From NCBI RefSeq assembly GCF_003173735.1, contig NZ_CP029551.1, positions 747,001 to 811,000 of the forward strand: 64,000 nucleotides of DNA. Direction: 5' to 3'. The stretch's first letter is position 1. Every line of letters begins with the position of its first letter. The stretch comes from Methylobacterium radiodurans (lineage in GTDB: Bacteria > Pseudomonadota > Alphaproteobacteria > Rhizobiales > Beijerinckiaceae). Below are positions 40,295 through 48,906 of the stretch, piece by piece. The notes below the pieces were generated by a model, which was not told the origin of the DNA, ran no database searches, and was given only the letters and a program-made list of their open reading frames with translations. Made by a program: the position numbers and the translations under genes.

Positions 40295-42055
40295 ATGAGC
40301 GAGGACGCCGTCGAGGGTGGCGAAGGGCTGGGGCCGGAGCGGCGGGACAGGCCGCTGCCGGACGATTCACGTTCCCCCTCCCGCCGCTCCGTTCTTCGGA
40401 CGGCCGCGACCGCTGCTGCCGGCGCGATCTTTCCTAGCGCCATCGACCTGAATGCCGCCAGAACGATGGCACAGGAGGGTGCTACGGCCGGGAATCCCGG
40501 GACCGAGGCCGTCCCGATGACGTTCGAGGGCGTCGTGGCCGAGGCGCAACGTCTCGCGGCCGCCCCCTACGCCGCTCCGGCGGAGGATCTGCCGCCCGCG
40601 TTGGCGGCGCTGAGCTACGACGGTTACCGCCGCATCGTCTTCCGGCCGGCCGAGGCGCTGCGCCTCGGCCGGAACTTCAGCGCGCAGCTCTTCCACCGCG
40701 GCTTCCTGCAGAAGAAGCGTGTGCGGCTCTTCGTCCAGCCGCGGAGCGGCGCCCCGCGCCCCGTGGCCTACGACCAGCGCCTGTTCGATCTCGGCAAGGA
40801 TCTGGCGGGCCAGAGCTTCGCGCCCGATCTCGGCTTCGCGGGCTTTCGCCTGCACTACGCCTTCTCGGACGCTCCGAAGAACCGGCCGCCCGGCTTCCAG
40901 GAGGAGTTCCTGGTCTTCCTCGGCGCCTCGTACTTCCGGCTGCGCGGGGACGGGCAGGAATACGGGCTCTCCGCCCGCGGGCTCGCCATCGGCACGGGCG
41001 CGCCGGAGGGCGAGGAGTTCCCGGATTTCGTCGCCCACTGGATCTGCGAGCCGGACGCGGAGGCGCGCACCCTCACGGTGCTGTCGCTGCTCGATTCGCC
41101 GAGCGTGGCCGGCGCCTACCGGTTCGAGATCGCGCCGGGCGACCCATCCCGCATGACGGTGACCGCCTCGCTGCACCCGCGCCGCCGGCTCGACAAGGCC
41201 GGGCTCGCGCCGCTGACCAGCATGTTCCTGCACGGGGAGAGTGGGCCGGGCGCCCGCAACGCGCAAGCGTTCGACGATTTCCGTCCCGAAGTGCACGATT
41301 CGGACGGGCTGGTGGTCATGACCGAAGCGGACCGCCTCTGGCGGCCCCTTGTGAACGGGCGGCCGGCCCCGCAGATCTCCGCCTTCCGGGCTGCACCGCT
41401 GCGGGGCTTCGGGCTGCTGCAGCGCGAGCGGAATTTTGCCGCTTATCTCGACGTCGAGGCCCGGCACGAGGCCCGTCCCGGGCACTGGGTCGAGCCGCTG
41501 GCGGAGGAGAAACGGCCCGAGATGGTCGCCGCTGGCGCATCACCGCGGCCCGGCGCCTTCGCGGACGGGGCGGTCCAGCTCTTCGAGATCCCCTCGCGCG
41601 AGGAGTACATGGACAACATCGTGGCGGCCTTCGTGCCGGCCGCGCCCTTGGAAGCCGGCAAACCGCTGCGCCTCGCCTACCGCCTGACGACTGTCGGGAC
41701 CGAGCCGACCGAGGCTTTGCCGGGCGACCTCGCGCGCGTGGTGTCCACCCGGGTCGGCTCCGCCGAGCGGCTGCGCCCGACCGAACCGCCGAGCCCGCAG
41801 CGGCGGCTCTACGCGATCGATTTCGAGGGGCCGAACCTGCCGAGGGACCACGACGAGAGCGTGCGCGCGGTGGTCACGGCGAGCGCGGGCGCGGTGGTGG
41901 AGCCCGTGGCCGCGCCCGTGCCGCAGACCGGCGGCTGGCGCATCTACGTGGAGTGGCGCCCTCCTGCCCCGCTGCCGCCCGGCGACGTGATCCTGCGGGC
42001 TTACTTGGAGAAGGACGGACGCCGGATCAGCGAGACCTGGGACGCGCCGGCCTGA
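40295..42055 (+). CDS. opgG: Periplasmic glucan biosynthesis protein, OpgG/OpgD family
   Basis: 586 residues. The N-terminus has a twin-arginine signal (SRRSVLR followed by an alanine-rich hydrophobic part), as in OpgD; E. coli OpgG uses Sec. The mature protein has the MdoG domain over its length (starting at TFEGVVAEAQRLAA; with RRIVFRPAEALRLG and the C-terminal Ig-like domain). It shapes the beta-glucan backbone made by OpgH in the periplasm. GGAGA upstream supports the ATG at 40295. OpgG versus OpgD cannot be settled by sequence reading. Confidence 0.9.
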   Translation: MSEDAVEGGEGLGPERRDRPLPDDSRSPSRRSVLRTAATAAAGAIFPSAIDLNAARTMAQEGATAGNPGTEAVPMTFEGVVAEAQRLAAAPYAAPAEDLPPALAALSYDGYRRIVFRPAEALRLGRNFSAQLFHRGFLQKKRVRLFVQPRSGAPRPVAYDQRLFDLGKDLAGQSFAPDLGFAGFRLHYAFSDAPKNRPPGFQEEFLVFLGASYFRLRGDGQEYGLSARGLAIGTGAPEGEEFPDFVAHWICEPDAEARTLTVLSLLDSPSVAGAYRFEIAPGDPSRMTVTASLHPRRRLDKAGLAPLTSMFLHGESGPGARNAQAFDDFRPEVHDSDGLVVMTEADRLWRPLVNGRPAPQISAFRAAPLRGFGLLQRERNFAAYLDVEARHEARPGHWVEPLAEEKRPEMVAAGASPRPGAFADGAVQLFEIPSREEYMDNIVAAFVPAAPLEAGKPLRLAYRLTTVGTEPTEALPGDLARVVSTRVGSAERLRPTEPPSPQRRLYAIDFEGPNLPRDHDESVRAVVTASAGAVVEPVAAPVPQTGGWRIYVEWRPPAPLPPGDVILRAYLEKDGRRISETWDAPA

Positions 42056-42063
42056 GGGAGGGC

Positions 42064-42243
42064 TCAGCCGATCCGCCGCTCGCGCTCCAGTCGCTTGCGC
42101 AGGCGGGTCGCGCCGTGGATCTCGCCGAGATGCCGGCGTGCGGCGTGGGTGGCGGGCGCCTCGCGCTCGGCGCGGACGGTGGCGATTGCCTGCAGCGCCG
42201 CTGCGACCGACAGTTGCAGGCGGATGGCGTCGAACTCGGACAT
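42064..42243 (-). CDS. Small hypothetical protein
   Basis: 59 residues, helical, basic C-terminus (RLRKRLERERRIG). No signal peptide, membrane segment or known domain. It ends eight bases from the convergent opgG stop and begins 115 bp downstream of the secreted zwf-linked gene. Support comes from a sensible codon pattern and compact spacing only, so it could be spurious. Confidence 0.4.
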   Translation of the reverse strand: MSEFDAIRLQLSVAAALQAIATVRAEREAPATHAARRHLGEIHGATRLRKRLERERRIG

Positions 42244-42358
42244 GGCTGCCCCGGACCCTCTCGGCCCCTGACGGGGTCTCGTCCGGGCAGAATCCCGAGG
42301 TGGCATGTCCGCAACAAGGAGCGGACCGGGCGGGATTCCGGCAGCTTGGCCGTTCGCC

Positions 42359-42649
42359 TCAGGGCCCGTCGCGGCCCTCGGAGAAGGGATCGACGCAGCG
42401 ATAGCCGACGAAGCAGTTCGGCACGTCGCGCGTGCGCTCGAAATCCGGCTCGGTGGATTTCTCGATCACGCAGAAGCTCACGTCGCGCACCACGCGGGTG
42501 TAGGTGGCGGGTCCGGTCGTCACGACGACCGCGCCGGCGCGGGCGACAAGCGCCCCGGCCTCGGCGCAGGTCATCGCGGTCACGTCCGGGCGCGGCTGCG
42601 CGGCGGCGGGGCTCGTCGCCAGCAGCAATCCGAGTGCGAGGCGTCTCAT
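42359..42649 (-). CDS. Secreted four-cysteine protein coupled to zwf
   Basis: 96 residues. Short Sec signal peptide (MRRLALGLLLATSPAAAQ), then a compact domain with cysteines 28, 60, 79 and 84 and the segments AGAVVVTTGPATYTR and NCFVGYRC. Similar uncharacterised periplasmic proteins occur in Hyphomicrobiales. The ATG overlaps the zwf stop (ATGA), so it is translated with glucose-6-phosphate dehydrogenase. Function unknown. Confidence 0.65.
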   Translation of the reverse strand: MRRLALGLLLATSPAAAQPRPDVTAMTCAEAGALVARAGAVVVTTGPATYTRVVRDVSFCVIEKSTEPDFERTRDVPNCFVGYRCVDPFSEGRDGP

Positions 42650-44118
42650 CGCAGTTCCTCGTGCCAGGTGCGGCCATCGCGCTCGATCAGCGCGATGGCG
42701 GACGTCGGCCCCCAGGTGCCGGCCGGGTAGGGCCGCGGCGCCTCCGGCCGGTCGGACCAAGCCTTCAGCACGCCATCGGCCCAGGCCCAGGCGGCCTCGA
42801 CCTCGTCGCGGCGCATGAACAGGGTGGCGTTGCCGCGCACCACGTCCATCAGCAGGCGCTCGTAGGCGTCCGGATAGCGCTGCTTGAAGGTCTCCTCGAA
42901 GGAGATGTCGAGGTTGGTCGGGCGCAAGCGCATGCCGCCGGGGCCGGGGTCCTTCGTCATCACCTCGAGCTTCATGCCCTCCTCCGGCTGGAGCCGGATG
43001 ACGAGGCGGTTCGGCTCGCGCCCGAAGGCCTCCTCGGGGAAGATCGAGAAGGGCGAGGCGCGGAACTGCACCACGATCTCGGAGAGCTTCTGGGGCATGC
43101 GCTTGCCGGTGCGCAGGTAGAACGGCACGCCCGCCCAGCGCCAGGACTGCACCTCGACCTTCATGGCGACGAAGGTCTCGGTCCGGCTCGGGCCCTCCAG
43201 CTCGTTGGCGTAGCTCTCGACCGGTTTACCCGCGACCGCGCCCGCGCTGTACTGGCCGCGCACGGTGACCTGCTGCACGTCGTTCGGCGTGATGGGCTTG
43301 AGGGCGCGCAGAACCTTCAGCTTCTCGTCGCGCACCGCGTTGGCGTCGAGGTTGAGCGGGCTCTCCATGGCGGTGAGGCAGAGGAGCTGCAGCAGGTGGT
43401 TCTGCAGCATGTCGCGCAGCGCGCCCGACCGGTCGTAGTAGCCGGCCCGCCCCTCGACGCCGACCGTCTCGGCCACCGTGATCTGGACGTGGTCGATCAC
43501 GTCCGCGGTCCAGAGCCGCTCGAAGATCGTGTTGGCGAAGCGCAGGGCCAGCAGGTTCTGGACGGTCTCCTTCCCGAGATAGTGGTCGATCCGGTAGATC
43601 TGCGTCTCGGGGAAGACCTCGCCCACCGCGTCGTTGATGGCACGGGCGGACTTGAGGTCCTTGCCGATCGGCTTCTCCAGCACGACGCGCGATTTCTCAC
43701 CGATCAGCCCGTGGCTCGCGAGGTTGCGGCAGATCGGGCCGTAGAGGTCGGGCGAGGTGGCGAGATAGTAGGGCCGCACCTGATCGGGGCGCTCGTTCAG
43801 CTTGGCGGTGAGCTCGGCCCAGCCCTCCTCGCCCGCGCCGTCGATCGTCACGTAATCGAGATGGTCGATGAAGGCGTCGAGCGCGCCCTCGCGGATGTCC
43901 TGGGGCGGCACGAAGCGCTTGATCGCGTCGCGGGCGCGCTCACGGAACTCCTCCGCGGTGATGTCGGTGCGCGAGGCGCCGATGATCCGACTGGTGCCGG
44001 GGATCTGCCCGTCCTGGAAGCGGTAGAACAGGGCCGGCAGGAGCTTGCGGGTCGTCAGGTCGCCGGTCGCGCCGAACACGACACAGTCGAAGGATGCGAC
44101 GGGGATGATGGTGGCCAA
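42646..44118 (-). CDS. zwf: Glucose-6-phosphate 1-dehydrogenase
   Basis: 490 residues from a TTG, the normal length. Oxidises glucose 6-phosphate to 6-phosphogluconolactone with NAD(P)+. The nucleotide motif is VVFGATGDLTTRKLLPALF and the catalytic block RIDHYLGKE with the active histidine. LEKPIGKDL and the C-terminal segment are also family-typical. The TTG at 44118 is the only start close to the conserved beginning, and GGGAG lies eight bases upstream. No pgl or edd gene is next to it. It is followed by an overlapping small secreted protein gene. Confidence 0.95.
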   Translation of the reverse strand: MATIIPVASFDCVVFGATGDLTTRKLLPALFYRFQDGQIPGTSRIIGASRTDITAEEFRERARDAIKRFVPPQDIREGALDAFIDHLDYVTIDGAGEEGWAELTAKLNERPDQVRPYYLATSPDLYGPICRNLASHGLIGEKSRVVLEKPIGKDLKSARAINDAVGEVFPETQIYRIDHYLGKETVQNLLALRFANTIFERLWTADVIDHVQITVAETVGVEGRAGYYDRSGALRDMLQNHLLQLLCLTAMESPLNLDANAVRDEKLKVLRALKPITPNDVQQVTVRGQYSAGAVAGKPVESYANELEGPSRTETFVAMKVEVQSWRWAGVPFYLRTGKRMPQKLSEIVVQFRASPFSIFPEEAFGREPNRLVIRLQPEEGMKLEVMTKDPGPGGMRLRPTNLDISFEETFKQRYPDAYERLLMDVVRGNATLFMRRDEVEAAWAWADGVLKAWSDRPEAPRPYPAGTWGPTSAIALIERDGRTWHEELR

Positions 44119-44155
44119 GAGCGGCTCCCGTATGCTGACGGCCCTGTGGATCGCA

Positions 44156-44177
44156 GTCGCCCGGCACCCCGGGCGAC
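44156..44177 (-). terminator. Hairpin between the SDR gene and zwf
   Basis: GTCGCCCGG at 44156-44164 pairs perfectly with CCGGGCGAC at 44169-44177 over CACC. It lies 60 bp downstream of the SDR stop on the minus strand and 38 bp before the zwf start. Confidence 0.5.
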
Positions 44178-44236
44178 TCTTGCGGCTTATACGCCTTAGC
44201 AAGCCCTTCGCCAGCCGAGCCCGGGTCGGGGCGACG

Positions 44237-45076
44237 TCAGCGCTCCATGTGGCTCCGGAAGGCCTCCGCGTAATCCGGGTGCCAGCGCGACAGGGCGGGG
44301 CGGTTCTCGATGATGTCCCCGACCGCCCAGGCGATGCGGCGGCGGTCCTGCTCCGTCGTGGTCTCGTTGTCCGGGCAGAGGATGTAGAAGTCACCGGCCT
44401 CCAGCCGCTCCAGCATGAAGGCCACGGTCTCCTCCGGCGTCCAGGCGCCGGCCGGCTTCTCGGCCACCCCGCGCGCCCGGGCGAGTCCCGTGTAGACGAA
44501 GCCCGGGATCAGCAGGTGCGCGCTGGTGCGGCAGCCCTCGCGCCCGCGCAGGTCGTGCGCGAGCGCTTCCGTGAGGGCTTTCACGCCCGCCTTCGAGACG
44601 TTGTAGGGCGTGTTGCCGGGCGGCGTGGTGATGCCCTGCTTCGAGCCGGTGACGATGACGGCACCGGGCTGGCCGCCCTCGATCATGCCGGGGGCGAAGG
44701 CCTGCACGCCGTTGATCACGCCCCAGAGATTTGTGTCGAGGATACGGGTCCAGGTCTCGGGCTCCGAGAACAGGCGGCCGCCGGCCTCGATCCCGGCGTT
44801 CAGCATGACGATCGCGGGCGAGCCCGAGCGCGCGACCGCGTCGCGCAAGGCCTCGACGGCCTCGCGCCGCCCGACATCGGTCGCCACCGCCCGCACCTCG
44901 ACGGCGGCGAGCGCGGCGACCTCGGCGCGGGCCGCCTCCAGGGCGTCGCCCGGCAGGTCGGCGAGCCAGACGTTCATGCCGGCCCCCGCGAAGGCCTTGG
45001 CGGCGGCGAGCCCGATGCCGCTCGCGGCACCCGTCACCACCGCGGCGCGGCCGGGGCTGATCGCAGGATGGGACAT
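44237..45076 (-). CDS. Short-chain dehydrogenase/reductase
   Basis: 279 residues, classical SDR with one Rossmann domain. Cofactor motif TGAASGIGLA near the N-terminus, acidic position LADLPGDAL (favours NAD+), NAG motif (MLNAGIEAGG), catalytic serine in VTGSKQG and the YNVSK pair. The C-terminus reaches about 30 residues beyond the core (ENRPALSRWHPDYAEAF). Substrate cannot be assigned. It is divergent from the L,D-transpeptidase gene. Confidence 0.87.
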   Translation of the reverse strand: MSHPAISPGRAAVVTGAASGIGLAAAKAFAGAGMNVWLADLPGDALEAARAEVAALAAVEVRAVATDVGRREAVEALRDAVARSGSPAIVMLNAGIEAGGRLFSEPETWTRILDTNLWGVINGVQAFAPGMIEGGQPGAVIVTGSKQGITTPPGNTPYNVSKAGVKALTEALAHDLRGREGCRTSAHLLIPGFVYTGLARARGVAEKPAGAWTPEETVAFMLERLEAGDFYILCPDNETTTEQDRRRIAWAVGDIIENRPALSRWHPDYAEAFRSHMER

Positions 45077-45245
45077 CGCTCGCATTCTCCGGGGCACGCT
45101 GTCGGATCCGTCCGGCGAAGGGTGGGGCGCCGGGCCGTCCTGTCGAGTGGGACAGATGCGCGTGGCGGGGCGGAGCGGATTGGTAACCATCCGGCGGCCA
45201 TGATCCCCCGGTCCGCGAGCGGGCATCTCGACCGGAGTCACGCGT

Positions 45246-46970
45246 ATGGTCCCGACGTCCGCTTGCGCACGCGCCGCCGCGGCGCCGCTCGCGCTTCTGA
45301 TCGCGCTCGGCCCGGCGGCGGCGCAGAACGCCCCGGCCGGGCCCGCGCCGCAGGTGCAGGCCGTCCCGGCGCCCACGCAGGCCCCTGTGCCCCTCCCGGT
45401 GCCCGTGCAGGCGGCGCCCGCGGCGGCCCAACCCGCCCCCGAACTCCGCAAGGAGGCACCGGCCCGCAAGGCCGAGCCCGCCGCGCCGAAGCCGGCGGAG
45501 AGCAAGGATGCGGCCCAGCCCAAGGACAAGGCCGCGAAGGACAACGCTTCGAAGGACGCGGCCCAGCAGGAGGCGCCGCGGAAAAAGGAGCCCGCGCCTC
45601 TCGTCTACGCGAAGGTCTCGGCCGATCCGACGCCGACGCTCAACCCGCGCACCTTCCTCGACACGCTGCGCGCCGCCGAGCAGTACCAGGCCTATGCCGA
45701 CGCGGGCGGCTGGGAGCCGCTGCCGACGGACCTCGTGCTGAAGCCCGGCACGAGCCATCCGGCGGTGCCGTCCTTGCGCCACCACCTGACGCTCACTGGG
45801 GACCTGCCCGCCGACGCGCCCCCGAGCGACCGGCTCGACCCGCCGCTGGTCGCCGCCCTCACGGCTTTCCAGGCGCGGCACGGCCTGCCCGAGACGGGGC
45901 TTCTCGGCCGCCAGACCATCGCGGCGCTGAACGTGCCGGCCAGCGTCCGCCAGCGCCAGCTCGCGGCTTCCGCCCAGCGCCTGATGGGCTCGAACTTTCC
46001 CTTCGGCGAGCGCTACGTGGTGGTGAACATCCCCTCCGCCGTGGTCGAAGCGGTCGAGAAGGGGCAGGTCGCCCGCCGCTACGTCGCGGTGGTCGGCAGC
46101 CCCGACAAGGCGACGCCGTCCGTCGAGACCCGCATCACCGACGTGAACTTCAACCCGACCTGGACCGTGCCGATCTCGGTGGTGAAGAACGAGATCATCC
46201 CGAGGATGCGGAAAGAGCCGGGCTACCTCGCCAAGAACCATATCCGCATCCTCGGCCCCGGCGGCGTCGAGGTCGATCCGACGACGCTCGACTGGAACAC
46301 CAACAAGGCAGCGAACTACACGCTGCGGCAGGATCCCGGCTTCGACAACTCGCTCGGCCAAGTGCGAATCGACATGCCGAACCGCCACGCGGTCTACATG
46401 CACGACACGCCCTCGAAGTCGCTGTTCGGCCGCTCCGTGCGCTTCCACAGTCACGGCTGCGTGCGCGTCGGCCAGGTGAAGGAGTTCGTCGGCTGGCTGC
46501 TCCAGGGCACCGAGGGGCCGAACGGATCGGGCTCGTCTTGGGGGCCGATCGAGATCGAGACCGGCATCGCGGACGGCGAGCGGCGGGACATCAAGCTGCC
46601 CAAGCCCGTGCCGGTCACCTTCGTGTACCTGACCGGCTACGCCACGCCGGACGGCCGCGCCCATTTCCGCGACGACATCTATGGCCTCGATACGCCGGGA
46701 ACGTCTGCCGAGTCCGGCAAGGCCGCCAACGCGTCCAAGCCTTCCGAGCCCATCAAGTCTGCCGAGCCCACCAAGCCGGGTCCTGCGCGGCCTGCAGCTG
46801 CCGGGGCGCAGCCGCGCCCCGCGGAAGCGCGGCAGAAGCCCGCCGAGGCGAGCGCCCCCGAGCCGCAGCATACCGATCCCACCACGACCGGTTCGATCCG
46901 TCCGGCCGCGCCACGCAGCCCGAAGCCCGCCGGCCTTCTGCCGCCGGGCCTCGTCGGGAGGACCAACTGA
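45246..46970 (+). CDS. L,D-transpeptidase with peptidoglycan-binding domain (YcbB-like)
   Basis: 574 residues. Signal peptide (about 1-26), a long Ala/Pro/Lys-rich linker (to about 125), a peptidoglycan-binding region with LTAFQARHGLPETGLLGRQT, a YkuD catalytic domain (about 255-420) with the active motif FHSHGCVRVG holding the cysteine and histidine, and a Pro/Ala-rich tail of about 85 residues. It forms 3-3 cross-links in peptidoglycan or attaches outer-membrane proteins. The start follows GGAG. Length and domain order resemble LdtD rather than short YkuD enzymes. Confidence 0.9.
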   Translation: MVPTSACARAAAAPLALLIALGPAAAQNAPAGPAPQVQAVPAPTQAPVPLPVPVQAAPAAAQPAPELRKEAPARKAEPAAPKPAESKDAAQPKDKAAKDNASKDAAQQEAPRKKEPAPLVYAKVSADPTPTLNPRTFLDTLRAAEQYQAYADAGGWEPLPTDLVLKPGTSHPAVPSLRHHLTLTGDLPADAPPSDRLDPPLVAALTAFQARHGLPETGLLGRQTIAALNVPASVRQRQLAASAQRLMGSNFPFGERYVVVNIPSAVVEAVEKGQVARRYVAVVGSPDKATPSVETRITDVNFNPTWTVPISVVKNEIIPRMRKEPGYLAKNHIRILGPGGVEVDPTTLDWNTNKAANYTLRQDPGFDNSLGQVRIDMPNRHAVYMHDTPSKSLFGRSVRFHSHGCVRVGQVKEFVGWLLQGTEGPNGSGSSWGPIEIETGIADGERRDIKLPKPVPVTFVYLTGYATPDGRAHFRDDIYGLDTPGTSAESGKAANASKPSEPIKSAEPTKPGPARPAAAGAQPRPAEARQKPAEASAPEPQHTDPTTTGSIRPAAPRSPKPAGLLPPGLVGRTN

Positions 46971-47062
46971 CGCATCACGAATAGTTTAGAACTTCTCCAA
47001 GCTGTGCACTGCTCGGGACCCGGCCATGCGCTGTCCAACGGGTCCGGAACAATCAGGGTTAC

Positions 47063-47083
47063 CGTTCATTCTGCCGATGAACG
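47063..47083. promoter_or_regulatory. Dyad upstream of dps
   Basis: CGTTCAT at 47063-47069 and ATGAACG at 47077-47083 are perfect inverted copies with a seven-base spacer, 74 bp before the dps ATG. Suitable for a dimeric regulator such as an iron or peroxide sensor; identity unknown. Confidence 0.4.
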
Positions 47084-47156
47084 ATGCCGCTGCCGCCGCG
47101 GAGAACCCCGCGACGCGCGTATCGGCACCTGAAATTCCAGACGAACGGAGACAACC

Positions 47157-47690
47157 ATGGCCAAGGCCAAGCCCGTCAGCCGGATCGGCAGCGATCGCCT
47201 CAACACCCCGACCGATCTGAACCCCGAGGACGTCAAGAAGATCTCTGAGGGTCTGACCGTCCTGCTGTCGGACCTCTTCGCGCTCTACATCAAGACGAAG
47301 AATTTCCACTGGCACGTCAGCGGCCCGAACTTCCGCGACTACCACCTGCTCCTCGACGAGCAGTCGCAGCAGATCTTCGCGATCATCGACGCCGTGGGCG
47401 AGCGCGGCCGCAAGATCGGCGGTACGGTCCTGCGCTCGATCGGTCAAGCGAGCACGCTGACCAACGTGCAGGACAACGATGCCGAATATGTCGGCCCGCT
47501 CGACATGCTCAAGGAGCTGCGGGACGACAACAAGGCGCTCACCGCCCGCATGCGCGAGCTGCACGAGGTCACGGACGAGGCCAACGACGTCTCGACCACG
47601 AGCCTGCTGGAGGAGTGGATCGACCAGTCCGAGGAGCGCACGTGGTTCCTCTACGAGACCACCCGGAACGCCGAGGCCGGCGGCCACTGA
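47157..47690 (+). CDS. dps: DNA-protecting ferritin Dps
   Basis: 177 residues. A four-helix ferritin subunit that forms dodecamers, binds DNA and stores iron with H2O2 as oxidant. The inter-subunit ferroxidase residues are His51 (KNFHWHVSG), His63 and Asp67 (DYHLLLDEQ). The basic N-terminus (AKAKPVSRIGSDR) is suited for DNA binding. GGAG lies upstream of the ATG, and a textbook intrinsic terminator follows at 47715-47744. Stationary-phase or oxidative-stress control is expected. Confidence 0.95.
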   Translation: MAKAKPVSRIGSDRLNTPTDLNPEDVKKISEGLTVLLSDLFALYIKTKNFHWHVSGPNFRDYHLLLDEQSQQIFAIIDAVGERGRKIGGTVLRSIGQASTLTNVQDNDAEYVGPLDMLKELRDDNKALTARMRELHEVTDEANDVSTTSLLEEWIDQSEERTWFLYETTRNAEAGGH

Positions 47691-47714
47691 GCCGGCCACC
47701 GTCGAATGAGAACA

Positions 47715-47744
47715 GGCCCCGCACTGCTGTGCGGGGCCTTTTTT
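47715..47744 (+). terminator. Intrinsic terminator of dps
   Basis: GGCCCCGCAC at 47715-47724 pairs with GTGCGGGGCC at 47729-47738 (loop TGCT), followed by six T. It is the best rho-independent terminator in the window. Confidence 0.92.
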
Positions 47745-47749
47745 CGTGC

Positions 47750-48196
47750 TCAGGGCCCGAGGAGGTCGACCAGAAACGGGATCAGCGGCAGGTCGGCCGG
47801 CGGCATGGCGAGATCGCGGAGCGCGCCCGGCCGCACCCATTTCAGCGCCTGTCCCTCCAGCCCCCGCGGCGTGCCGGACCAGCGGCGGCAGACGTAGAGC
47901 GGCATCAGGAGGTGGAAGCTCTCGTAGGCGTGGCTCGCGAAGGTGAGCGGCGCGAGGCAGGGCTCCTCGACGGCCACGCCGATCTCCTCGACGAGTTCGC
48001 GAATCAGCGTCGCCTCCGGCCGCTCGCCGGGCTCGACCTTGCCGCCGGGAAACTCCCAGAGACCGGCGAGCTGCTTGCCGGGCGGGCGCTGGCTCACCAG
48101 CACGCGCCCGTCCCGGTCCACCAGGGCGACCGCCACCACGAGCAGGAGGCGCAGCGGCACGGCCGCGCTCGCAGGCTCGCGCGACGGCTCGCTCAT
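47750..48196 (-). CDS. mutT: MutT-like NUDIX hydrolase (8-oxo-dGTP diphosphatase)
   Basis: 148 residues. The Nudix box runs GGKVEPGERPEATLIREL-VEEIGV, matching the G-x5-E-x7-REUXEEXGU consensus, after the conserved RPPGKQLAGLWEFPGG, which is characteristic of MutT. It removes oxidised GTP/dGTP from the nucleotide pool. The ATG overlaps the stop of the SIMPL gene. The argJ-mutT neighbourhood is frequent in alphaproteobacteria. End of the three-gene operon. Confidence 0.9.
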   Translation of the reverse strand: MSEPSREPASAAVPLRLLLVVAVALVDRDGRVLVSQRPPGKQLAGLWEFPGGKVEPGERPEATLIRELVEEIGVAVEEPCLAPLTFASHAYESFHLLMPLYVCRRWSGTPRGLEGQALKWVRPGALRDLAMPPADLPLIPFLVDLLGP

Positions 48197-48906
48197 TGCG
48201 CGACCGCGAAGCTGGCCGCGACCTCGCTGCGGCTCTCGATCGTGCCGGCGGCGATCGGGACGCGGCGGCCGGGCGCCGGAGCCTTCATGCGGGCCTGCGC
48301 GGCCATCGGCATGGGCGGCGGCGCTGCGCTGCCGCTGCCCGACAGGCTGCACAGGCGCCCGAGCTTGGCGCCGACAGCCTCGGCGAGTTCAGCCGCGCGG
48401 GCGCGGGCGTCCCTGGCCGCCGCGACCTGAAGCTCCGCATCGACCTTCTCGGGATCGTTCAGGCCGAAGCCGATCGAATCGATGCGGTTCGCGCCGGCAT
48501 CGAGCGCGCGCCGCAGCAGGTCGCCGAGGCGGGCCATGTCGGCGAGCCGGATCGTGACCGCGTTCGCCGCCCGGTAACCGTCTGCTTGAGACTCGACGGT
48601 GCCGTTCGGGCGGGTGACGGCGCGGGTCGCCGGCTCCAGCACGACCGCGGAGGTGCCGATGTCAGACTCCGGGACCCCGAGGTCGCGCCCAAGGGCGACC
48701 ACGCCCGCAACCGCCTTCGAGGCCGCGTCGAGGGCGGCGGCCGGGCTCTGCGCCTTCGCCTCGACGCCGACGGTGACTGCGGCGAAGTCGGGCGGCCGGC
48801 TCGCGGCCGCCCGCCCGGTGACGCTGATCGCGTGGTCGCAGGCATCGTCGGCCCGCGCGGGTGCGGCGGCGAACAGGAGGACGAGGCCGGCGAGCGCCGC
48901 CCTCAC
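48193..48906 (-). CDS. Periplasmic SIMPL-domain (DUF541) protein
   Basis: 237 residues. Signal peptide to about residue 20 (APARA-DD), then a SIMPL domain: [21 protein letters not shown] at the beginning and the helix [19 protein letters not shown] near the end. The family includes the E. coli oxidative-stress protein YggE and BP26 antigens of Brucella. The GTG start overlaps the argJ stop by four bases and its own stop overlaps mutT. A link to oxidative damage fits the mutT neighbour, but this is context inference. Confidence 0.85.
   Translation of the reverse strand: MRAALAGLVLLFAAAPARADDACDHAISVTGRAAASRPPDFAAVTVGVEAKAQSPAAALDAASKAVAGVVALGRDLGVPESDIGTSAVVLEPATRAVTRPNGTVESQADGYRAANAVTIRLADMARLGDLLRRALDAGANRIDSIGFGLNDPEKVDAELQVAAARDARARAAELAEAVGAKLGRLCSLSGSGSAAPPPMPMAAQARMKAPAPGRRVPIAAGTIESRSEVAASFAVAQ

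Noticed and set aside
47056..47068. GGAAC followed by GTT upstream of dps as an EcfG promoter
   Set aside because: The spacer is 13 bases, not 16-17, so it does not fit the consensus although dps would be a plausible stress gene.
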